DNA of 43,911 nucleotides from positions 1 to 43,911 of the forward strand of contig CAZXIV010000011.1 in the NCBI GenBank assembly GCA_964640945.1, in the 5' to 3' direction. Below, one piece after another: positions 8,661 through 15,800 of the stretch. The notes beneath the pieces are model-generated. The model worked only from the letters and a program-made list of their open reading frames with translations. It had not been told where the DNA came from and made no database searches. The position numbers and the translations under genes are program-made. How positions within the stretch are numbered: position 1 is the stretch's first letter; each line of letters starts with the position of its first letter. Source of the stretch: JAGOUB01 sp964640945. Lineage in GTDB: Bacteria; Patescibacteriota; Gracilibacteria; Peribacterales; Peribacteraceae.

Positions 8661-9770
8661 TTAGTAGGTTAGTGCTTGGAGGGCTTTCTCGATTGAAGTG
8701 ACTTGATGATAGACCGAAATCATCTCATCCGCTGGCGTCGCACGCTGCGCCAAGAGGTCGTCGAGGGGAGCAAGGAAAGCGGCGTCAGGATCATCACCGA
8801 GAGCAGCCCGGGCAGCGACCAAAACCACCCCTGCCTCACGCACGATCTGATCGTCATGAAACGCGTGTTCGGCTGCATGCTGGTGTGCAAATGCGTCCGG
8901 AACCAGCGCCCGGCCAGGCAGAGTCGTATCCAGCACTAGCCCCTTCAGCAAAGCAAGGAATGAAGCATAGCTCCCTAGATCTCGGGCGGTATCGAAGGCT
9001 TTAAACTCAATGCGGCCAACCTCAGCCGGTACGCGCGCCTCTTGCGTCAATGAGGGCGAGCTCGCGATCAAGCTGCCCGGTCCACTGACAAATACCTTCG
9101 TCGCGGGTCGTCGACCCGTGCGCAAAGCCGTCCGCACCGAGGGGCCACGCCAAAGAGCGCCGACAAAGAACGGCGACGAAAAACTAAAGGGCACGATCAC
9201 CGAGCTGTAAAAAGTTAATTTCTTCCCCGCATCAATAACCCGCTCGTCGTCCCAGTCAGCGAAGGAGAGACTCACATCGGGTCCAAAGGTCGTGAGCGTC
9301 ATCTCTTCCACAAGGGTTTCTGGCGAATAACTCCGTCTGTAAGCCGTTTCCCAAGCATTCAACGGCGGGTCGGGATCGAAGCGATCGCGGAATGGATGAT
9401 GACTGAGCCAGACCGGCCGAAAGCCCGTACCCACCAGGGCCTCACGCAGCGTCAACATGCTCTCTTGCACTTCAGTTACAGCAGCCTTGATGGAAGAATG
9501 TGGAGCAGTTCGAATCTCGATACCCTTGGGCACGGTGCGGACGTACGTTCCGGACTCGTCAAACCGCTGGATACCCTCGATGTACCAACGCTTCTTTCGG
9601 ACTCCAAGGTGACCAACGCGCAGCAACGGGTAGTCGGTCTCGTAGACCGGCAGCTTTTGGATGATCGCATCAAACTCCTCGAACGTGGTATTCGTACAAT
9701 CAGCGAAAGATCCATCTTCACGAAGAAAAGCGATTTCATGCTCGATGCCGCAGAGAAATGTGGACGTCAC
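8661..9770 (-). CDS. GCS2-type carboxylate-amine ligase-like enzyme
   Basis: About 369 residues resembling the glutamate-cysteine ligase type 2 / carboxylate-amine ligase group, which join an amine to a glutamate side-chain carboxyl using ATP. The N-terminal CGIEHEIAFL corresponds to the family's GxExE metal-binding strand. Further supports are KGIEIRTAPHSS, RPVWLSHHPF and the C-terminal FKAFDTARDLGSYASFLALL. The open frame runs to 9917, but the GTG at 9770, seven codons before CGIEHE, is a better start because the upstream part overlaps the opposite promoter region. Homology is distant, so substrate and even activity are uncertain. It is first in a two-gene operon with the flavin oxidoreductase. 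Confidence 0.55.
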   Translation of the reverse strand: MTSTFLCGIEHEIAFLREDGSFADCTNTTFEEFDAIIQKLPVYETDYPLLRVGHLGVRKKRWYIEGIQRFDESGTYVRTVPKGIEIRTAPHSSIKAAVTEVQESMLTLREALVGTGFRPVWLSHHPFRDRFDPDPPLNAWETAYRRSYSPETLVEEMTLTTFGPDVSLSFADWDDERVIDAGKKLTFYSSVIVPFSFSSPFFVGALWRGPSVRTALRTGRRPATKVFVSGPGSLIASSPSLTQEARVPAEVGRIEFKAFDTARDLGSYASFLALLKGLVLDTTLPGRALVPDAFAHQHAAEHAFHDDQIVREAGVVLVAARAALGDDPDAAFLAPLDDLLAQRATPADEMISVYHQVTSIEKALQALTY

Positions 9771-9855
9771 CGCATCAGAGTAGCAAATTCCTGCCCAATA
9801 GGCCGCAAGAATGATTTTCCAGACGATGGCGCTGGTAGAAAATGCTTTTTTACTG

Positions 9856-9861
9856 TATAAT
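9856..9861 (+). promoter_or_regulatory. -10 box of the transglutaminase-like gene
   Basis: A perfect TATAAT lies 15 bases before the ATG at 9877. No convincing -35 is seen. Transcription from here would leave a leader of about 8-9 bases. Confidence 0.5.
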
Positions 9862-9876
9862 AAGCCAAACACACCT

Positions 9877-11448
9877 ATGCCGACACCCACTCCTCCCCAA
9901 TCCGTGGCCGACGCCATCAGGGTCGCTCAGGACCTGCTCTGCCGCATCCAAAACCTGCACCTCAAAATTGCCGCTATTCATCAGCAGTACGGCGTCACTT
10001 TCTTGGTGGGCATGGTGCTCCGCGACCTTACCGGTACCCCCGCCGAACGTCCGGCCGCCGAGCAGCCACGCCAATCACTCATCACGCCCGAGATGCGCGA
10101 GCTCATGGAAGTATTTACCAAGGTGCAGCGCGAAATGCAGACCTTGCAGGAACTGGTGCCGGCTGTCAGCAATGCTACCTGGCCCACGTCGCCCTACGCC
10201 CAACAGACGGCGACAGTCGAACAAGAGTTCGAACGTTTGCTCATCGATATCGCCGCACTCGCTCGCTCGCCGGCCATCAACACGGCCTACCGAAGCGAGA
10301 TGAACGCCCAGAACCCCGCCCTCTGGAGCGACGAAACCGTCAACCGGATGATTGCGGCAATGTTCGCCGCGGGCGGCATTTTGCAGCGCAACGGTATTCT
10401 CGCTTCCCCAGGCCAACTCCCCCGCGCTGAAGACCCGTTGGAGCCACTGGTGGCTGCGTCGACCCTCCCCTTCCCCGCCACCCCCGAGGCCATCCGCACC
10501 GAGCTACGCTACACGCCGGAGCGCGACGGCACACCCGAGCAGTATCTCCGCCTCTTGGCCGCACGTATCCGCACGCCCGAGCAATTCGACGCCTATCTGC
10601 GCGCGATGGTGAAGTACGACCAGGCATTCAACCGTAACGGCGGCCAGCGTTTCTTAAACTACCAGCGCATCGAGACAGACCAGCTCTGGCAGCACCCAGC
10701 CACCTTCCTGACAACCTACAACGCCGACGGCCGCCTGACGGGCGACTGTAAGTCGGTAGCACTGGCCATGAAGGCTATCCTCCGCCTGCAGGGCCGCGAC
10801 GCGGTGGCAATCGAATCGAGCATCGCCCAGCCGCCGGACGCCCTCTCGGGCCTAGTGCGCGTCGAAGGCCACATGGCCACCATTTGGGTCGAGACAGTCA
10901 ACGGCCGTCTGGTAGCGCGGCGTCTCGATACCACCACGATCGACGGCAGCGATGCCTCCCTCATCTCGGTCACGGCCAACGATGGCGAAAGCCGCGAGGA
11001 TCTCATCGTCCGTGCCTTCGGCGAGGGACCAAACCATACGCCGCTCTACAAGGACCAACTCGGTCTCTGTACACTCCGCGCCGACGGTTGGGCCATCGAC
11101 TTGCCTGTCACCGCCTCGATCCTCACCCAAGCTGCCTCCCTCGAACGAGCCATGGAAACTGGCCGCTATGAGGACGCCCTCCGGATCGTGCGCGGTGAAA
11201 TCGGCCGCACGCCCCAAAACCTCAATCTCCGCCTGGCCGAAATCCAGTTGCTCATGCTGGCCACCGCGCTCGATACCGAGATCGAACGCGCCGTCGCCGC
11301 CGTGGAGCAAATGATAAGCACCGCGCCCGAGACGCGCACGAGCCCCGCCAATTACTTCGCCACTCGCTCGACCGTCGCCGCGATGCGCCGGGAGAACCAC
11401 AGAGTCCTGGCCGAGCGCCTGAAGAGCGCCACAGAAGTCCCGCGCTAA
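9877..11448 (+). CDS. transglutaminase-like protein with C-terminal TPR-like helices
   Basis: About 523 residues, no signal peptide. The central part contains a transglutaminase-like Cys-His-Asp pattern: GDCKSVALAMKAIL (Cys about 291), then GHMATIWVE (His about 332), then RRLDTTT (Asp about 351). In this superfamily such triads act as cysteine proteases or amidases. The N-terminal ~250 residues are helical and unrecognised. The C-terminus (about 415-500) looks like one or two TPR-type helical pairs (LERAMETGRYEDALRIVRGE, RTPQNLNLRLAEIQLL). The start at 9877 follows a TATAAT box; a longer frame from 9811 would run through that promoter. It is convergent with gyrB, 7 bases from its stop. The substrate is unknown. 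Confidence 0.6.
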   Translation: MPTPTPPQSVADAIRVAQDLLCRIQNLHLKIAAIHQQYGVTFLVGMVLRDLTGTPAERPAAEQPRQSLITPEMRELMEVFTKVQREMQTLQELVPAVSNATWPTSPYAQQTATVEQEFERLLIDIAALARSPAINTAYRSEMNAQNPALWSDETVNRMIAAMFAAGGILQRNGILASPGQLPRAEDPLEPLVAASTLPFPATPEAIRTELRYTPERDGTPEQYLRLLAARIRTPEQFDAYLRAMVKYDQAFNRNGGQRFLNYQRIETDQLWQHPATFLTTYNADGRLTGDCKSVALAMKAILRLQGRDAVAIESSIAQPPDALSGLVRVEGHMATIWVETVNGRLVARRLDTTTIDGSDASLISVTANDGESREDLIVRAFGEGPNHTPLYKDQLGLCTLRADGWAIDLPVTASILTQAASLERAMETGRYEDALRIVRGEIGRTPQNLNLRLAEIQLLMLATALDTEIERAVAAVEQMISTAPETRTSPANYFATRSTVAAMRRENHRVLAERLKSATEVPR

Positions 11449-11455
11449 CGTCCGA

Positions 11456-13501
11456 TCAGATATCCAGGTCTTTTACGCCCTTGGCGTGCGTCTGAATAAA
11501 CTTGCGGCGGGGAGCCACTTCGGCACCCATTAACGTGGAGAAGACGGCATTCGCCTTTTCGGCGTCGTCGACGGTCACCTGCAACAACGTGCGCTGCTCG
11601 GGATCCATCGTCGTCTCAAAGAGCTGATCGGCGTTCATTTCTCCCAGACCCTTGTAGCGCTGCACGGAGATGCGAGCTTTGCGCGGGGCTGCTTCCTTCT
11701 TCTTGGCCGACTTGGTCAGGGCCTGGTCTTCGTCGACTGGCGCCTCTTCCTCACCTTCGTCCTCAACCTGAATCTCGGTGGAAGAAATACCCCACTCCTT
11801 AAAGATCACGTCGCGCTCGTCGTCCGAAAAGGCGTACTTCGCTTCCTTGCCGCGGCTCACTTTAAAGAGCGGCGGCTGGGCGATGTACAGGTGGCCGCGC
11901 TCGATGAGTTCGGGGAAGTAGCGGAAGAAGAGCGTCAGCAGCAGCGTGCGGATATGGGCGCCGTCCACGTCGGCGTCGGTCATGATGACGATGCGGTGGT
12001 AGCGGAGCTTATTGAAATCCTTCACCTCACCAATGCCCATGCCGAGCGCGATAATGAGCGACTTCACCTCGTTATTGCCGAGCATCTTGTCCAAACGGGC
12101 CTGCTCGACGTTGAGAATCTTGCCCTTGAGCGGCAGGATGGCTTGAAACTCGCGCTTGCGGCCCTGTTTGGCGGAGCCACCGGCGGAGTCTCCCTCGACA
12201 AGGAAGAGTTCGCACTGAGCAGGATCGCGGCTCTGGCAGTCGGCCAACTTGCCCGGGAGCGTCATGCCCTCGAGCGCGCCCTTGCGGATCACGCTGTCGC
12301 GGGCGGCGCGGGCCGCGAGGCGGGCGCGGGCGGCGAGAAGACACTTGTTCACCATCTCCTTGGCCTCACCGGGATGCTCTTCGAGGTACTGCGAGAGGAG
12401 TTCGTTCACCACGCTCTCCACGGCCGTCTTCATCTCGGCATTACCGAGCTTGGCCTTGGTTTGCCCCTCGAACTGCGGCTCGCCCAGGCGAACGGAGATG
12501 ACGGCCGTCAGGCCTTCGCGCACGTCGTCCGCGGTCAGGTTCTCTTCCTTTTCCTTGAGTATCTCGAACTCGCGAGCGTAGGCGTTGATCGTGCGCGTGA
12601 GCGCGGCCTTGAAGCCAGTAAGGTGGTGGCCGCCCTCGGCGGTGTGGATGTTGTTTGCGAAGCTCAAGACATGCTCTTGGAACGCCTGCGTGTACTGCAA
12701 GGCAACGGACACTTCGCCGTCGGGCGTATCCTTGGAGAAACTGATGACGGAACCGATACGCTCGGCCGTCTCGTTGAGATGACTGACGTAGGCGCCGATG
12801 CCACCCTCGAACGAGAAGCGGTAGAGGCGGGGGTAGGGCTGGTCCTCCACCGGGCGCTCCTTGCGGGCATCCATGACGGCAAGCGTGATGCCCGGCGTCA
12901 GGTAGCACTGCTGGCGAAAGCGCGTGAGGACAGTTTCCAGGCTGAACGCCATCGTGTCGAAGATCGTCTTGTCGGGTAGGAAGGTGATGATCGTACCGCG
13001 CCTTTCGGTCTTGCCGGTCATCTTCACGTCGGCCTTGGGCTTACCGCGGTTATACTCCTGGAAATACACTTTGCCTTCCCGGTGGACCTCGGCCGTCATC
13101 TTGTCGGAAAGCGCGTTCACGACGGACGAACCCACACCGTGGAGACCACCAGAAACCTTATAGCCGGAGCCCTCGCCGCCGAACTTGCCGCCGGCGTGGA
13201 GGGTGGTGAGCACCACTTCGAGCGCCGACTTACCCGTCGACTTGTGCACGTCGACTGGGATGCCGCGGCCGTTGTCGTCCACCGAGACGGAGCCGTCGTC
13301 GTTGAGCGTCACGAGGATCGTGTCGGCGTGGCCGGCCATCGCCTCATCGATCGAGTTATCGACAATTTCCCACACCAAGTGGTGGAGGCCGCGCACGTCG
13401 GTGGAACCGATATACATGCCGGGGCGCTTGCGCACCGGCTCCAAGCCTTCGAGGACTTGGATATTGTCGGAGGTATAAGACTTGTTATCGGAGGGGGCCA
13501 T
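11456..13501 (-). CDS. gyrB: DNA gyrase subunit B
   Basis: The ATPase subunit of the type IIA topoisomerase that introduces negative supercoils together with GyrA, which is not in this window. Its 681 residues show the GHKL ATPase motifs (EIVDNSIDEAMAGHAD, DDNGRGIPVD, GLHGVGSSVVNALS), the TOPRIM glutamate motif EGDSAGGSAKQGR, and the metal-binding DADVDGAHIRTLLLTLFFR. The tail contains RYKGLGEMNADQLFETTMDP. A short acidic then lysine-rich insert (about residues 585-620, DEGEEEAPVDEDQ then KSAKKKEAAPRKA) interrupts the C-terminal TOPRIM region. ParE is the alternative, but the overall reading fits GyrB better. No Shine-Dalgarno precedes the ATG. Upstream is the repeat-filled gap. Confidence 0.95.
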   Translation of the reverse strand: MAPSDNKSYTSDNIQVLEGLEPVRKRPGMYIGSTDVRGLHHLVWEIVDNSIDEAMAGHADTILVTLNDDGSVSVDDNGRGIPVDVHKSTGKSALEVVLTTLHAGGKFGGEGSGYKVSGGLHGVGSSVVNALSDKMTAEVHREGKVYFQEYNRGKPKADVKMTGKTERRGTIITFLPDKTIFDTMAFSLETVLTRFRQQCYLTPGITLAVMDARKERPVEDQPYPRLYRFSFEGGIGAYVSHLNETAERIGSVISFSKDTPDGEVSVALQYTQAFQEHVLSFANNIHTAEGGHHLTGFKAALTRTINAYAREFEILKEKEENLTADDVREGLTAVISVRLGEPQFEGQTKAKLGNAEMKTAVESVVNELLSQYLEEHPGEAKEMVNKCLLAARARLAARAARDSVIRKGALEGMTLPGKLADCQSRDPAQCELFLVEGDSAGGSAKQGRKREFQAILPLKGKILNVEQARLDKMLGNNEVKSLIIALGMGIGEVKDFNKLRYHRIVIMTDADVDGAHIRTLLLTLFFRYFPELIERGHLYIAQPPLFKVSRGKEAKYAFSDDERDVIFKEWGISSTEIQVEDEGEEEAPVDEDQALTKSAKKKEAAPRKARISVQRYKGLGEMNADQLFETTMDPEQRTLLQVTVDDAEKANAVFSTLMGAEVAPRRKFIQTHAKGVKDLDI

Positions 13502-13595
13502 ACGGGTGGAGTCTAAAGGAAGGAGCAGGCAGGGGCAATGGTTGGAAGGGTCTGAAATAGCCCATTCCCTTGCCTTTTTGGCATATTTTTGGAGG

Positions 13596-13627
13596 AGATG
13601 TGAAGGGGGCTTTTCATCTGTTTTTTT
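13596..13627 (+). terminator. terminator-like hairpin upstream of gyrB
   Basis: AGATG(TGAA)...(TTTT)CATCT closes a GGGGGC loop and is followed by G and seven Ts on the plus strand. No plus-strand gene ends nearby, so its purpose is unclear. Confidence 0.3.
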
Positions 13628-13656
13628 CTTATTTTCTTAGGCTGGTGCCAATCATT

Positions 13657-13748
13657 CGGTTTTCCACTTTTTGTCAGCGCGACAAAAAATCTTCTCTCCT
13701 GGCAGGTGCCAACCAACGGTTTTCCACTTTTTGTCAGCGCGACAAAAA
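13657..13748 (+). repeat. 60-bp tandem repeat within the intergenic element
   Basis: The string CGGTTTTCCACTTTTTGTCAGCGCGACAAAAA occurs at 13657-13688 and again exactly 60 bases later at 13717-13748. Each copy is preceded by a variant of GGTGCCAAYC. The second copy completes the palindrome CCACTTTTTGTC...GACAAAAAGTGG. A third copy lies at 43618-43667. Confidence 0.9.
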
Positions 13749-13978
13749 GTGGAGTAAAAAACGCTGCGCGCCGGGCCCCTCTCCATGGTTCTGCCGTACG
13801 GTGCTCAAGTAGCAACCAGGTGCTCTATCAAGGGTAGTGCCCCTTCACCCCCGGCACGGCGCGCCCCTCCGCAGGCAACCAACCGATGTGCGCCCTGTGC
13901 ATTCTTTCGTCGTGGAGGGGTTATTGCCCCACGGCACCACCACGAGGCGGCCACGCTGGAGAGGGATGTTTGGATGTT

Positions 13979-14022
13979 CACATCCCAAGTCAGGGTGGAG
14001 GGGTGTCGCGCCACGGGGGGAG
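13979..14022 (+). repeat. 44-bp inverted repeat, left copy
   Basis: This 44-base segment (starting CACATCCCAAGTCAGGGTGG) is the exact reverse complement of the last 44 bases of the window, 43868-43911. The match may continue beyond the window edge. Confidence 0.95.
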
Positions 14023-14216
14023 GTGGGAAGGCCCTGTTGCGCCTTAGAGGCGCGTCGACGAGGCGGCGCCGCCCTTGTGCCGCCGAGGAGACACAGGGCC
14101 GGGCGGAGGAGGACTTGGCGCGACGCGCTTTTTGGGTACTTTTTGTCGCGCACAAAAAGTACCACTCGTAGGTTGGCACCAGCTAAAGCGATACCTAAAC
14201 AATGATAAAAACCCCC

Positions 14217-14245
14217 TTGCAAGACCAATCCCCTTCTATTACTCT
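14217..14245 (+). promoter_or_regulatory. promoter for rpsU
   Basis: TTGCAA (14217-14222), a 17-base spacer and TACTCT (14240-14245). The ATG follows 11 bases after the -10 box, implying a leader of only about 5 bases. Confidence 0.45.
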
Positions 14246-14256
14246 GTCGCCACCTT

Positions 14257-14472
14257 ATGGCAATCTACGCAGTCCGCCGGCCCGATGAGAGCAACGATCG
14301 TCTCCAGCAGCGCTTCAAGCAGCAGGTGCAGAAGACGGGTCTGGTAAAGCTCGTCCGCACGCGCAACATCCACCAGCGCAAGCGCAGCACGCGCTTGGAG
14401 CGTCTCCGCGCCTTGAAGCGCGAGGAATACCGTTCGGTCAACCGTAAGAAGAAGTTCTACAGCCACATGTAA
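14257..14472 (+). CDS. rpsU: small ribosomal subunit protein bS21
   Basis: A 71-residue, strongly basic protein of the 30S subunit, which in bacteria sits near the anti-Shine-Dalgarno end of 16S rRNA and aids initiation. The pattern DRLQQRFKQQVQKTGLVKLV followed by a lysine/arginine-rich helix (QRKRSTRLERLRALKREE) is typical of S21, and the length is normal. The start is fixed by MAIYAVRRPDES. It is preceded by a near-leaderless promoter and a pyrimidine-rich leader (CTCTGTCGCCACCTT), with no Shine-Dalgarno. The next gene begins 50 bases downstream behind its own -10 box. Confidence 0.9.
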   Translation: MAIYAVRRPDESNDRLQQRFKQQVQKTGLVKLVRTRNIHQRKRSTRLERLRALKREEYRSVNRKKKFYSHM

Positions 14473-14509
14473 TCCCTCGTGGAATCGGGTGTGGGTTTTG
14501 CTGTGCCTG

Positions 14510-14515
14510 TACTAT
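14510..14515 (+). promoter_or_regulatory. -10 box for the barrel-glycosidase-like gene
   Basis: TACTAT lies 7 bases before the ATG at 14523, so transcription would begin at or next to the start codon (leaderless). No clear -35 is visible. Confidence 0.35.
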
Positions 14516-14522
14516 TGTGGCA

Positions 14523-15800
14523 ATGACCGACTGGCAACCACGCGCCGGGCTCTATTACTGGGCGGGGCCTGGTACTATCCGGATGACAAAACTGAAGTTC
14601 TTCGATCCCGCCATCGACGAGCAGGCATTTATGAATGCCTACGAACCGGCCATCCTCGAGCAGTTACAGCGGGTACTCGGCCTGACCGATGCTTGGGTGA
14701 CCTACTCGTGGGGTTTTGGTGATGAGACAGAGCGGGAGGACCGAGAATGGCTCCGCACCAAACTCCCAAATTTCCGCCGCTTGGGCATCCGGACCCACGC
14801 GTACGTCCAGGGCCTCAATGTCGTCACCGCCGACTGCGACGAATCACTCCTCGCCCGCGGCCGTAACGGCGCGCTTCTTCCCTACCACCGCCGCCGCCAC
14901 CTGACCTGCCCGCTCAATCCCGAAGCCCGGGCCTTACTGCTGGGGCGGGTCGAAGCCGCCTGCCGGGAAGACGTCGACGGGGTGTTTGTCGATAATTTCT
15001 TTTTCGGGAAGTTCCCCCTGCCTACCTGGGGCATGACGCCGTTCTTCGGCTGTGCCTGCGCACATTGCCGGGCCGCTTTTTGGAAGGGTGATCGACCGCC
15101 GGCTTGGCTGGCGCTCAAGGATGAGCAAACCCAGGCCTACATCGCCTTTCGGACCGGGACCATGGCCGCTCTGGCTGCGGAAATCGGCGCCCTCTGTCGA
15201 CGCGAGGGCAAGCTCTACGGTTGCAATGGTCTCGACCTCGACCTCGATCCCCGCTTGTTCTACGGCTACGAGCTTACAGATTTGGCAGCCGCGCAATCGT
15301 ATCTGCTGGTTGAGAATTTCAACCATCCCGCCCGCGGCCGGAGCAACACCCACCTCGAACCCCTCATCAAGAGCGCGAACGTGCCCGTGGCAATCGTCAG
15401 CTACACACGCTCCATCGGCCGCCATCCTGCCCTGTCGCAAACGGACATCGACAGCGTTCACACCGACGCCGCACGTTCGGGCTATCTCCCCGTCTATAAA
15501 GGTTCGGAATTCCGCACCGCCGGCCGGTGGCATCCCTTGGCGGCCGATTCTTTGCGCGCACCCACCCTGCGCGCTGTCCCCGCCCTGCCATTGCCAGCCG
15601 CCCGGAAACGCGGCCTCGTCGCTTCGTTTCTACAACTCACCGCCAGCCGCTACCAGACGCCTATCCAGACGCTCATGTACGAATCTCGCCTGGCCCGCGG
15701 CACGTTGGGACGTCTCATCGACCGCGCGATTGAACGGGCGGGCGGAGAGATGCAAGCGGAACGGTCGTGGATGGATCTTCCTGCCGCCTCAGCGCAGTAA
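14523..15800 (+). CDS. putative barrel glycoside-hydrolase-like protein
   Basis: About 425 residues, cytoplasmic by lack of a signal peptide. The run GVFVDNFFFGKF at the end of a predicted barrel strand, followed by GCACAHCRAAF, resembles uncharacterised TIM-barrel glycosidase-like families in which a (V)D(N) strand precedes a CxCxxC segment. Other barrel-strand-like pieces are LGIRTHAYVQG, GKLYGCNGLDLDLD and VPVAIVSYTRS. Catalytic acids cannot be assigned with confidence. A GTG at 14517 would add only two residues; ATG at 14523 is preferred because it follows the -10 box by 7 bases. Its 3' end overlaps the convergent S41 protease gene by 12 bases. Possible roles in polysaccharide turnover are inference. 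Confidence 0.5.
   Translation: MTDWQPRAGLYYWAGPGTIRMTKLKFFDPAIDEQAFMNAYEPAILEQLQRVLGLTDAWVTYSWGFGDETEREDREWLRTKLPNFRRLGIRTHAYVQGLNVVTADCDESLLARGRNGALLPYHRRRHLTCPLNPEARALLLGRVEAACREDVDGVFVDNFFFGKFPLPTWGMTPFFGCACAHCRAAFWKGDRPPAWLALKDEQTQAYIAFRTGTMAALAAEIGALCRREGKLYGCNGLDLDLDPRLFYGYELTDLAAAQSYLLVENFNHPARGRSNTHLEPLIKSANVPVAIVSYTRSIGRHPALSQTDIDSVHTDAARSGYLPVYKGSEFRTAGRWHPLAADSLRAPTLRAVPALPLPAARKRGLVASFLQLTASRYQTPIQTLMYESRLARGTLGRLIDRAIERAGGEMQAERSWMDLPAASAQ

Larger units (their letters stand above)
13639..14184. repeat. intergenic repeat element, non-coding, inverted ends
   Basis: This 0.55-kb GC-rich stretch between gyrB and rpsU has no credible gene. Its left end reads GGCTGGTGCCAATCATTCGG and its right end is the reverse, GGTTGGCACCAGCT, so the termini are inverted. 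Just inside each end is a hairpin built on CTTTTTGTC/GACAAAAAG (around 13668-13692 and 13727-13753 on the left, 14136-14163 on the right). Part of the element recurs in reverse orientation at 43618-43911. It resembles a MITE-like or REP-type dispersed element; no transposase is present. The ORFs that cross it on both strands look like chance openings. Confidence 0.75.

Noticed and set aside
13785..14228. Several overlapping frames of 100-130 codons in the intergenic repeat
   Set aside because: They overlap in all frames on both strands, have arginine/alanine-rich random composition and lie inside a dispersed repeat. None looks like a gene.
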